Position numbers and translations under genes: made by a program. The notes beneath the pieces were generated by a model. That model did not search any database, was not told the origin of the DNA, and worked only from the letters and a program-made list of their open reading frames with translations. Of a stretch of DNA of 45,232 nucleotides, positions 37,680 through 44,962 are shown piece by piece. This stretch comes from a virus, in IMG/VR virus record IMGVR_UViG_3300046516_001598, positions 1 to 45,232 of that record; one strand, 5' to 3'. Within the stretch, counting starts at the first letter, position 1, and each line of letters begins with the position of its first letter.

Positions 37680-38032
37680 TGACCGCCATCTGGAGCGCCG
37701 TCCACTCCGGCCCGCTGGCCGTGACGCTGACCGGCCCCGGCATCGACGCCGAGAACCGCCACGTCGCCGACGCCATCGCCGACTTCTCCGACCCGGCCGA
37801 CGACCGGCACGACCTGTGGGACGCCTACGTCACGGCCCGCCGCAACCTGCACGCGGCCCGGGAGTACGGGGCCGAGGACGCCGGGCTGGCCGAGCTGTCC
37901 GACGCCGTGGAGAGCGCCTGGACCGAGCTGGCCCGGGAGCTGCCCGCGAGCGTGCGGCTGGCGTTCAAGGAGGCGCGGCTCGTCGCGCACCTGCTCGACG
38001 ACCGGGCCGGGCGGATCGGGATCGTGCAGTGA
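37679..38032 (+). CDS. Hypothetical protein upstream of the exonuclease, 117 aa
   Basis: The acidic, helical product has RHDLWDAYVTARRNLHAARE and ELARELPASVRLAF. It overlaps the YqaJ gene start. It could be a small partner of the recombination genes, but only position supports that. Confidence 0.55.
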   Translation: MTAIWSAVHSGPLAVTLTGPGIDAENRHVADAIADFSDPADDRHDLWDAYVTARRNLHAAREYGAEDAGLAELSDAVESAWTELARELPASVRLAFKEARLVAHLLDDRAGRIGIVQ

Positions 38033-39069
38033 CCGCCGCGACTGCGCTGCGGCGCATCACCCCGGCCGCTGGGCTGCTGCTGCCCGCGACCGCCGACCGG
38101 GCCGAGTGGCTGGTGGCGCGGCGCAGCGGGATCGGCTCCTCCGACGTCGCCGCGATCATGGGCGTGTCGAAGTCGAACCCGCGCCGCGTGTTCTACGACA
38201 AGGTCGGCGCGCTCCCGATGGACACCGACGCGGGCGAGAAGGCCCTGTGGGGCGTCGTCCACGAGGAGAACGTGGCCCGGGAGTGGGCGCGGCGCAACCG
38301 CTCCGTCGTGCGGCGCGTCGGCCTGGTCGCGAACCTGGCCGACCCGTGGATGATGTGCACCCTGGACCGGCGCGTGACCGAGTGCCCGCTGAACCCCGAG
38401 GTGCGCGAGTCGTGCGCGCTGGAGGTCAAGACCACGGACAAGGCGCTGGCGAAGAACTGGCGCCTGTCCCCGCCGGACTACGTGCTGGCGCAGGTGCTGT
38501 GGCAGATCCGCGTTACCGGCTATGACCACATCCACATCGCGGTCCTGATCGGCGGCAACGACCCCCGGCAGTACGTAGTGCGCCGCGCCGGCAACGAGCA
38601 GCTGGTCGAGGACATCGTCGCGGTCGCCTCGCGGTTCTGGCACTCCTTCGTGCTGGCCCGCGTCGTCCCGGAGCTAACCGGCGAGGAAGATCCCGACGAC
38701 CTGGTCGACATGTACCACGATATGTACCCCGAGCGTGAGGGCGCGGTGAACCTCGCCGGCCACCCGAGCGCGTACGAGGACCTCCAGGACTACGAGCGTC
38801 ACCGCCTGGCCGAATCCGCGGCGAAGAGGGCGAAGAACGCCGCGAAGGCCCGCATGACTGCGGCCCTGGGCGGCGCGGCGTGGGCGACGTTCGACCGCGA
38901 CGACGCCTTCGGCTTCGAAACCTCCTACCGCCGCACGCCGGACCTGACGCGGCTGGCCGAGCGCTGGCCGGACGCCTACGCCGACTGCGTGGAGAACAAG
39001 GGCTCGCCGCGCCTGTCGATCGCCCCGAAGTACCGCCTGAGGGAGGGCTCCGATGTCATCGCTGCGTGA
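38029..39069 (+). CDS. YqaJ-type exonuclease / viral recombinase
   Basis: The 346-aa product has the YqaJ domain: RRSGIGSSDVAAIMG early, WGVVHEENVAREW (acidic active-site residue), then ALEVKTTDKALAK (the ExK catalytic pair) and VLWQIRVTG. These are PD-(D/E)xK nucleases that resect DNA 5'-3' for single-strand annealing recombination. The gene overlaps the ERF gene by 17 bases, forming the usual exonuclease-annealase pair. The C-terminal third is an accessory helical domain. Confidence 0.88.
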   Translation: MTAATALRRITPAAGLLLPATADRAEWLVARRSGIGSSDVAAIMGVSKSNPRRVFYDKVGALPMDTDAGEKALWGVVHEENVAREWARRNRSVVRRVGLVANLADPWMMCTLDRRVTECPLNPEVRESCALEVKTTDKALAKNWRLSPPDYVLAQVLWQIRVTGYDHIHIAVLIGGNDPRQYVVRRAGNEQLVEDIVAVASRFWHSFVLARVVPELTGEEDPDDLVDMYHDMYPEREGAVNLAGHPSAYEDLQDYERHRLAESAAKRAKNAAKARMTAALGGAAWATFDRDDAFGFETSYRRTPDLTRLAERWPDAYADCVENKGSPRLSIAPKYRLREGSDVIAA

Positions 39070-39898
39070 GAATGCTGCGGCTCTGAACGGCCGCGCGGAA
39101 GAACCGCTCGACTTCGTCGGGTTCACCGCGCCGGCCCCCGCCGCCGACCTGCCCGACTTGGGCATCCCCGAGCCGGACGCGAGCGGCCCGGAGCAGGTGC
39201 CGGTGCACACGGCGTGGCTGCGGGTGCGCCAGGAAGTCGGTACGGTCCGCAAGGGCGACACCTTCACCGGCGGAGCCTCGTACAGCTTCCGCGGTATCGA
39301 CCGGGTGCTGAACGCATTCGGCCCGGCGACGCTGCGGCACGGCGTGAACGTCGTGCCGGTGAAGGTGGAGGCGTCCTATCGGGACACCGAGTCCAGCAAC
39401 AAGAAGCCCACCCGGGAATGCACCGTCCTGGTGACCTACCGGATCTACGGGCCGATGGGCGACTACTTCGAGACGCAGTCGGCCGGGGAGTCGCTGGACG
39501 TCGGGGACAAAGGCACGCCGAAGGCGCTGTCGACGGCGCTGCGCAGCTTGCTGCTGCTGGGCGGCCTGATCCCCTCGACGGACCCGGACCCGGAGCTGTC
39601 GACGATCGAGCGCGGCGAGGCCCCGGTGAGAACCCCGCTGAGCTACGCCGAGGAGATCCTCAGCGAGAACACCTCGCCGGGGCGCATGCAGCAGATCAGC
39701 CGGGAGCTGGCGCAGCACAAGCAGGGCAACGCCCTGGTGACGAACGAGCTCGGCGCGGAGGAGCCGATCCGGACCATGTGCATCCGCATCGGCAACCAGC
39801 GTTTCGCACCGAAGGCGGCGGCAGGAACGGCGTGCGACCGCTGCGGCGGCCCGCACCACTCGGACGCGTGCCCGACGCTGAACGGCGGTGCCGCGTGA
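39053..39898 (+). CDS. ERF-family single-strand annealing protein with Zn-knuckle-like C-terminus
   Basis: The 281-aa protein contains ASYSFRGIDRVLNAFGPATL, VLVTYRIYGPMGDYF and the motif QSAGESLDVGDKGTPKALST, typical of ERF annealases. It promotes pairing of complementary strands made by the neighbouring exonuclease. The last 21 residues carry Cys261, Cys264, His268/269 and Cys273 (CDRCGGPHHSDAC), a CCHC-like knuckle unusual for the family. Start ATG overlaps the exonuclease gene. Confidence 0.88.
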   Translation: MSSLRENAAALNGRAEEPLDFVGFTAPAPAADLPDLGIPEPDASGPEQVPVHTAWLRVRQEVGTVRKGDTFTGGASYSFRGIDRVLNAFGPATLRHGVNVVPVKVEASYRDTESSNKKPTRECTVLVTYRIYGPMGDYFETQSAGESLDVGDKGTPKALSTALRSLLLLGGLIPSTDPDPELSTIERGEAPVRTPLSYAEEILSENTSPGRMQQISRELAQHKQGNALVTNELGAEEPIRTMCIRIGNQRFAPKAAAGTACDRCGGPHHSDACPTLNGGAA

Positions 39899-40626
39899 GC
39901 ACCCTGGGCAGGCTGTACATGGCGTGCACCACCGTCCTGCTGGGCGTGAACGTCGTCGTCCTGGACGCCGTCCCCTCGCCGGTGCACGACGACCTGCGGA
40001 CCGCGGAGACGCTGACCGTGGGCGCGCTCGCGGTCGGCCTGGGCGTGGCGTTCGCGCTCGGCACCGCATTCAACGCCGGCCAGTCCGGACCGCGCCACCG
40101 CAAGGATGACGGACAGGCCGCACCGAACGGCATCCCGCCGTGGGCCGCCGAAGGCATGCGCACCCGGCCGCCGACGACCGCACCCGACCCGGCGCGTCCG
40201 GTCGAGGGCCCGGCGACGGTCACGCAGGTGGACATGGACCCGGTCGCCAACACGCGCGAGATCGTGTTCGGCAGCCGGGAGCAGCGCATCGCCGACGCTT
40301 GGCGGCGTACCGACGCAACCGGCGAGCAGCCGGTGGTCCCCAACGCCGACACGCACCTGATGCAGTTCGGCGAACTCGCGGCGCTGTTGGCCGAACCGGA
40401 GCCCGGCGAGGCGGAAACGCCGCCGTCGCAGCGGGACTACCCGGAGCCGGACCCACTCTGGACGCCGCCGGCGGCCCCTGCCGCGCCGTGGTCGCCGCTC
40501 GGGCTGGCGTTCATGGCCGTGGAGGATGTGGACCCGTATGCCACGCGGCACGCCGCCGCGCGGGCCGCGGACCCGGGCGACTGGTTCGGGATGTTCGTCG
40601 AGGCGCAGAGCGAGCGTGCGGCATGA
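39895..40626 (+). CDS. Membrane-anchored hypothetical protein, 243 aa
   Basis: GTG overlaps the ERF stop. Two membrane helices near the N-terminus (RLYMACTTVLLGVNVVVLDA and TVGALAVGLGVAFALGTAF) are followed by a long polar, Pro-rich, probably disordered cytoplasmic region with short helices. No domain recognised. It might recruit replication proteins to the membrane or be an accessory protein; unproven. Confidence 0.6.
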   Translation: MSTLGRLYMACTTVLLGVNVVVLDAVPSPVHDDLRTAETLTVGALAVGLGVAFALGTAFNAGQSGPRHRKDDGQAAPNGIPPWAAEGMRTRPPTTAPDPARPVEGPATVTQVDMDPVANTREIVFGSREQRIADAWRRTDATGEQPVVPNADTHLMQFGELAALLAEPEPGEAETPPSQRDYPEPDPLWTPPAAPAAPWSPLGLAFMAVEDVDPYATRHAAARAADPGDWFGMFVEAQSERAA

Positions 40627-40874
40627 CCCACGCAGTCGCCCCGGGTGCGCCGCTGACCGCCGTGGAGATGCGGGTGCTGGCGTGGATCGCCGACGGCAAG
40701 TGCGCCGCGGACATCGCCCGGGAGCAGTACTACTCGGTCGACACGGTCAAGGCGCACTTGCAGCGGATCTACCGCAAGCTCGGCGCCAGCAACGCCGCGC
40801 ACGCCGTGCATCTGGCGCACCGCGCCGGGATGCTCGGCGCGGCGGCGGACGGCGCGGAAGGCGGTGCGGCATGA
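40623..40874 (+). CDS. LuxR-type (GerE) HTH protein, 83 aa
   Basis: The whole protein is close to a bare LuxR HTH domain: LTAVEMRVLAWIADGKCAAD, YYSVDTVKAHLQRIYRKLGA and AAHAVHLAHRAGM. There is no receiver or ligand domain. It overlaps both neighbours and lies just before the methyltransferase. It may regulate this unit or host genes. Confidence 0.85.
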   Translation: MTHAVAPGAPLTAVEMRVLAWIADGKCAADIAREQYYSVDTVKAHLQRIYRKLGASNAAHAVHLAHRAGMLGAAADGAEGGAA

Positions 40875-42157
40875 GCGCCATTGACGCACTCGACCCGTTC
40901 GCGGGCCCCGGCGGCTGGTCCGTGGCGTGCAAGCGGCTCGGACTCCACGAGGTCGGCATAGAGCTCGACCCGTGGGCCTGCGCCACCCGCGCAGCCGCCG
41001 GGCACCCCACGGTCCGCGCCGACGTCGCGCAGTTCCCGCCGCACCGGGCTGCCGGGAAGGTCCCGGGCCTGATCGCGTCCCCGCCGTGCGGCACCTTCTC
41101 CGCCGCCGGCAAGGGCGAGGGCGTGGACGACCTGCCGCTGCTGCACGAGGCCCTGGACGACCTCGCCGCCGGGCGCGACACCCGCGCCCGGCTGGCCGGC
41201 GCCTGTTCGGACCCGCGCACGCCGCTGGTCGTGGAGCCGCTGCGGTACGCCCTGGCCATGCGCCCGGAATGGATCGCCCTGGAGCAGGTGCCGGCCGTGC
41301 TGCCGCTGTGGCGGCACGTCGCGCGGATCCTGGGCGTCCTGGGCTACTCGGCGTGGACCGGGATCCTCAACGCGGCCGACTACGGCGTCCCGCAGACCCG
41401 ACGCCGCGCCATCCTCATCGCCTCCCGCGTCCGGGCGGTCGCACCGCCGGAGCCGACGCACGCGGAGGCCGCCGAGCCGCCGTCGCTGTTCGGACCCGGC
41501 CGCGTGCGATGGGTGTCCATGGCCGACGCGCTCGGCTGGGCCGGTCCGAGTTGGGCATTGACCGAGAAGGCCCGATCGTGGGTTGTGCGCACATCGTTCG
41601 GGGAGCCGACGCGCGGCGCGCACGAAGTGGACCCTTTCGCGAGCCCGTCGCACGCCGTGACCGGGAAGGCCCGCTCCTGGGTGTTGCTCCGCAACACCCC
41701 GGAGCGGGCCGCAGTCCGAACGCTGGACGAGCCGGCCTCGACACTGTTCTTCGGCGCCCGCGGCAACGACGTCTCGTGGGTTCTGCGGGCCGGCCCGCGC
41801 GAGAACGCGACCACCCGCAGCCTGGACGAGGCGGCGCCGACGCTGCGCTTCGGCCACCAGAGCGACGGCGTTACCTGGGTTGCGGAGCGCCCCGCCACGA
41901 CCGTCGCGGCCACCGCCCGGATCGCCAAGCCCGGACACCGGGACCGCGCGAACGGTGAGCGGCAGTTCGAGGGCGCCATCCGCATCGCCGTCGCCGAGGC
42001 CGCCGTCCTCCAGTCGTTCCCCGCCGACTACCCGTTCCAGGGGACAAAGACGGCCAAATTTCTTCAAGTAGGAAATGCAGTGCCGCCGTTGCTGGCCCTG
42101 CACGTCCTGTCGGCCGCCACCGGCGCGGACATGACCGAGCGGGCCGCCCCCTCCTAG
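40871..42157 (+). CDS. C5-cytosine DNA methyltransferase
   Basis: The 428-aa enzyme shows motif I DPFAGPGGWS (8-17), motif IV ASPPCGTFS (Pro72-Cys73), motif VI ALEQVP (Glu138), motif VIII QTRRRAIL (about 175-182) and motif X GNAVPPLLALHV near the end. The target-recognition region (about 230-360) holds two similar SWV...SLDExAxTLxFG units. It methylates cytosine at an unknown sequence. No restriction partner is present, so self-protection against host restriction is likely. ATG overlaps the previous stop. Confidence 0.92.
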   Translation: MSAIDALDPFAGPGGWSVACKRLGLHEVGIELDPWACATRAAAGHPTVRADVAQFPPHRAAGKVPGLIASPPCGTFSAAGKGEGVDDLPLLHEALDDLAAGRDTRARLAGACSDPRTPLVVEPLRYALAMRPEWIALEQVPAVLPLWRHVARILGVLGYSAWTGILNAADYGVPQTRRRAILIASRVRAVAPPEPTHAEAAEPPSLFGPGRVRWVSMADALGWAGPSWALTEKARSWVVRTSFGEPTRGAHEVDPFASPSHAVTGKARSWVLLRNTPERAAVRTLDEPASTLFFGARGNDVSWVLRAGPRENATTRSLDEAAPTLRFGHQSDGVTWVAERPATTVAATARIAKPGHRDRANGERQFEGAIRIAVAEAAVLQSFPADYPFQGTKTAKFLQVGNAVPPLLALHVLSAATGADMTERAAPS

Positions 42158-42161
42158 CCGT

Positions 42162-42197
42162 CCGGCAGCCGCGGATCCCCCTCCAAGCGGCTGCCGG
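42162..42197 (+). terminator. Hairpin after the methyltransferase gene
   Basis: CCGGCAGCCGC (42162-42172) and GCGGCTGCCGG (42187-42197) form a perfect 11-bp stem with a 14-base loop, beginning five bases after the stop codon. No T-run. Probably the end of the methyltransferase transcript. Confidence 0.6.
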
Positions 42198-42247
42198 GCA
42201 CGTCCCGCCGTCTCCCCCCGCGCACTCTGGCGCGGCTCGGCGGGGCA

Positions 42248-42342
42248 GGCCGCCGATCGTCTCGTCCCCCCGGTGGGCGATCGGCGGCCCCAAGACCACA
42301 AACCAGCGGTCACCGACCCGAACGCAAGCCGGGTCGGTGACC
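42248..42342 (+). promoter_or_regulatory. Two back-to-back perfect hairpins upstream of the 42369 gene
   Basis: GGCCGCCGATCG (42248-42259) pairs with CGATCGGCGGCC (42278-42289). GGTCACCGACCC (42308-42319) pairs with GGGTCGGTGACC (42331-42342). Both stems are perfect 12-mers in a non-coding 211-base spacer, 27 bases ahead of the next ATG. They could be an attenuator/terminator pair, an RNA processing site or a protein-binding site. Confidence 0.55.
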
Positions 42343-42368
42343 ACCCACCACCCTACGAGGAGCAACCC

Positions 42369-42896
42369 ATGGAATTCACGATCAACGTCGACAAGATCGA
42401 CCTGAACGACGCCATCAGCCACCACTACGACGAGGACGGCGACCGCGTCCCCGCCGGGACGCTCGGCGACGTCATCGCCCGCCAGCTCGTCGAGCGGTTC
42501 GCCAAGTCCGACGTGTACGGCGACCTCGTCAAGCGAGTCCAGACCATCCGCGACGAGGAGATCCGGGCCGCGCTCGCCCCGCTGCTGGCCGGGGCGCTGG
42601 CCAAGCCGATCCACCCGACGAACCAGTGGGGCGAGAAGACCGGCGCCGAGACCACGCTCGCGGAGATCATCGTCGCCGAGGCCCGCAAGTGGATGAACGC
42701 CAAGGTCGACAGCTATGGCGGCCGCGACAGCGCGACGAACCTCCAGAAGATGATCCGCGACGAGGTCCGGGCCGGGTTCGAGAACGAGATCAAGGCCATG
42801 GTGACGGAGGCCCGTGACGCCGTCTCCAAGCAGATCGCGACCACCGTCGCCGTCGCGGTCCAGTCGGCCGTCACCGAGGGTATGCGCGCCCGCTGA
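42369..42896 (+). CDS. Hypothetical acidic protein, 175 aa
   Basis: A good GAGGAG precedes the ATG. The protein is acidic and mostly helical (MEFTINVDKIDLNDAISHHY at the start, MIRDEVRAGFENEIKAM near the end), without cysteines. It resembles small actinophage early proteins of unknown role. It is preceded by the two hairpins and followed by more. Confidence 0.65.
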   Translation: MEFTINVDKIDLNDAISHHYDEDGDRVPAGTLGDVIARQLVERFAKSDVYGDLVKRVQTIRDEEIRAALAPLLAGALAKPIHPTNQWGEKTGAETTLAEIIVAEARKWMNAKVDSYGGRDSATNLQKMIRDEVRAGFENEIKAMVTEARDAVSKQIATTVAVAVQSAVTEGMRAR

Positions 42897-42905
42897 CCAT
42901 CTGAC

Positions 42906-42959
42906 GCCGGGCTACAACCCGGCAGGCCACGCGTCCGGATGAGGGCCGGGCGCGTGGCC
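42906..42959 (+). terminator. Hairpins after the 42369 gene
   Basis: GCCGGG-CTACAA-CCCGGC (42906-42923) is a 6-bp stem. GGCCACGCG (42925-42933) pairs with CGCGTGGCC (42951-42959). They lie in the 110-base spacer and may terminate or punctuate transcription. Confidence 0.5.
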
Positions 42960-43006
42960 CACATCGCAGACCACTGGCCGTGAGGCCATACCGAAGGACT
43001 TTGATC

Positions 43007-43276
43007 ATGACCGACTTCTTCGAGGCGGGTTTCGAGTACACCGACGCCACGCCGTACTCCGCGCCCGAGATCATCCGCAGGTTCCGCTGCGTGGCCGTCG
43101 CCGAGCTGCCCGACACCGGCGCGCCGGTCGCGTTCGGGTTCATGCGCACCGACGGCATCGGCTGGGGCGGCACCGGCATGGGCCCCGAGCACTGGGCCAA
43201 GGGCTGGTCCCGGCGTAAGGCAGTGCCGGACGACGCCGACGGCCCGGACAGCATGGGCATCGAGGCGGCGTGGTGA
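43007..43276 (+). CDS. Hypothetical protein, 89 aa
   Basis: GAAGGA precedes the ATG. The product has DFFEAGFEYTDATPYSAPEI followed by RFRCVAVAEL and GWGGTGMGPEHWAKGW. It looks like a small alpha/beta protein; a similar protein type (EPGRTYTxxxxF-like early proteins) occurs in actinophages. Function unknown. Confidence 0.6.
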   Translation: MTDFFEAGFEYTDATPYSAPEIIRRFRCVAVAELPDTGAPVAFGFMRTDGIGWGGTGMGPEHWAKGWSRRKAVPDDADGPDSMGIEAAW

Positions 43277-43509
43277 GCGGCCACACGCGCGACTGCGACT
43301 GCGGCGACTTCGGCGTCCGCGACGTCACCGTCCAGATCCTCGGCAGCTGGATCCACATCGTCCACGTCCAGTGCGGCCAGCGGGTCTACACCGACCACGA
43401 GGCGCTGATGTCCGGCGAGATGCCGATGACGCTGACGTACACCGTGGACGGGGACGGCGAAGAGGCCTACCAGGTGCTCTCGCCCGCCGGAAAGGAGAGT
43501 GCCGAGTGA
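43273..43509 (+). CDS. Hypothetical Cys-containing protein, 78 aa
   Basis: GTG overlapping the previous stop (GTGA). It begins VSGHTRDCDCGDFGVRDVTV with cysteines DCDCGD and later VQCGQ, then a strand-rich remainder. Possibly a small zinc fold. Function unknown. Confidence 0.55.
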   Translation: MSGHTRDCDCGDFGVRDVTVQILGSWIHIVHVQCGQRVYTDHEALMSGEMPMTLTYTVDGDGEEAYQVLSPAGKESAE

Positions 43510-43820
43510 GCAAGCCCACCGAGTACAGCCCGCGCTCCGTCGCCTACCACCAGCAGCTCATGGCCGCCGTCACCGAGGCACGCCGCGACAAGGCCGCCAC
43601 CACCATGGCCGAAGGCATCGGACGTCTCGCCTGCGCCGAGCTGCCCGACGTGTCGCCGATCGACGTCGGCCGCGTTCTCGCCCTGCTTGGCGCCTACATG
43701 GGCGGCTTCAACCACCGGCCGCCCCACCCGACCTATGAGCCCGTCGCGATGATCCTCGGCGGCATGATGCTCGCCCCGGGCGGGCCCCAGCCGCCGATGG
43801 CCGAAGGGAGCGCATCATGA
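43506..43820 (+). CDS. Hypothetical protein, 104 aa
   Basis: GTG overlapping the previous stop. A mostly helical product with LMAAVTEARRDKAATTMAEG and a Gly/Met-rich C-terminus (AMILGGMMLAPGG). No known domain. Coupled to both neighbours. Confidence 0.55.
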   Translation: MSKPTEYSPRSVAYHQQLMAAVTEARRDKAATTMAEGIGRLACAELPDVSPIDVGRVLALLGAYMGGFNHRPPHPTYEPVAMILGGMMLAPGGPQPPMAEGSAS

Positions 43821-44137
43821 CCCCCGCCGAGTGGTTGCGCCGTCAACGTGGCGCGGGCAACGGCGTCTCGATACAGGTGTCGGAAGGCTTCGCGGCGCTC
43901 ATCGCGGCCTATGACGGCGCCGTTCACGATGCCCGTGCGCTGGGCGTTGAGGCACCCGTCCCGCAGCCCGCACCCGCCCGCATGGCCGCCCCGGCGCCAC
44001 AGCGCGCCTACGCGCCGACGACCGGCGGTGCCAGCCGCTACGTCGACCTCGCCGCCGCCAGACGGGACCGCGGGGACGACTGCCCAGTGTGCTGGGTCCG
44101 GTATACGCATTGCTACTGCAAAGGGCCCCAGCAATGA
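43817..44137 (+). CDS. Hypothetical protein with C-terminal Cys/His site, 106 aa
   Basis: ATG overlaps the previous stop. The N-terminus is helical (MTPAEWLRRQRGAGNGVSIQ), the middle Pro/Ala-rich, and the end has DDCPVCWVRYTHCYCKG, a CxxC...HCxC pattern that likely binds zinc. Function unknown. Confidence 0.55.
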   Translation: MTPAEWLRRQRGAGNGVSIQVSEGFAALIAAYDGAVHDARALGVEAPVPQPAPARMAAPAPQRAYAPTTGGASRYVDLAAARRDRGDDCPVCWVRYTHCYCKGPQQ

Positions 44138-44355
44138 TCCACGCGACCAGGGCCGAACTCGACGAGGTCAAAAGCACCCTCGACGACCGGCTCCAGGATC
44201 TCGCCTCCGCGATCCGGGGCTGGCAGTACCACCCCACCGACCCGCAGGCCCACCGCGACGCTCGTGACGCGTTCGATGTTGCGCGGCGGGAGTTCGACAC
44301 CTACGACGAGGTGCTGCGCGACTGGGCGGCCGGTCCGAGCGGGGGCGACCGGTGA
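44134..44355 (+). CDS. Small helical protein, 73 aa
   Basis: ATG overlaps the previous stop (ATGA). Entirely charged helices (ATRAELDEVKSTLDDRLQDL and AFDVARREFDTYDEVLRDWA). It overlaps the HTH gene that follows. Function unknown. Confidence 0.6.
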   Translation: MIHATRAELDEVKSTLDDRLQDLASAIRGWQYHPTDPQAHRDARDAFDVARREFDTYDEVLRDWAAGPSGGDR

Positions 44356-44732
44356 GCCACCCGCGCACGCTGACCGACACCGACCGCGACCTGATCCGCC
44401 TCGTCGCCTCCGGCCACACCAACGAGGAGATCGCCGCGAAGCTCGGCACCTCCATCCACACGCTGCGCTCCCGCCTGCGCGTCGTCCACGGCCTCATCGG
44501 CACCAACCCGGGGCCGGTGCACGACAGCACGACGTCCCGGGTCCGCATGGCCGCCTGGGCGTATGAGAACGATCTGATGGGCCCGGTACGGACCGGTACG
44601 TCGGGGGGCGGGCCGGCGGAGTTGTCGGCCGAGCTGCTGGACGTGTGCCGGGCGATCGTGAACAACCGGCCGCGCGGGGATCTGCGTGCGCTCGCGCTGC
44701 GGGCGCTGCGTGCGGCGAGGGGTGCGCGGTGA
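44352..44732 (+). CDS. LuxR-type HTH protein, 126 aa
   Basis: Residues 5-60 form a LuxR/GerE-like HTH (LTDTDRDLIRLVASGHTNEE, KLGTSIHTLRSRLRVVHG). The rest is helical with ELSAELLDVCRAIVNNRP. It lacks a receiver domain. It is the second small LuxR-type protein in the unit, not closely similar to the first, and may be a late-gene or host-interaction regulator. Confidence 0.75.
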   Translation: MSHPRTLTDTDRDLIRLVASGHTNEEIAAKLGTSIHTLRSRLRVVHGLIGTNPGPVHDSTTSRVRMAAWAYENDLMGPVRTGTSGGGPAELSAELLDVCRAIVNNRPRGDLRALALRALRAARGAR

Positions 44733-44962
44733 GCCGCTTCTCGGGCCCGGCCGAGCCCGGTGCCTCCCGGACGATGCGTGCGGTCCGCCGCGCCGAAGCG
44801 CAGACGCGACAGGCCGCTGCGGACGCCGAGCGGGCCGAGCGTGAGGCGGCGTACGTCGAGCCGCCACGACTGACCGGTCCGGACCTAGCGGCGCTGCTGG
44901 AGGCCGCGCGCAGGATCGGCGCGGTCGATCCGTGGGAGCGATTCGTCGGGGCCGAGCGATGA
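44729..44962 (+). CDS. Small helical protein, 77 aa
   Basis: GTG overlapping the previous stop. Ala/Arg/Glu-rich helix (EAQTRQAAADAERAEREAAY) and a C-terminal motif LEAARRIGAVDPWERFVG. No family recognised. Confidence 0.55.
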   Translation: MSRFSGPAEPGASRTMRAVRRAEAQTRQAAADAERAEREAAYVEPPRLTGPDLAALLEAARRIGAVDPWERFVGAER

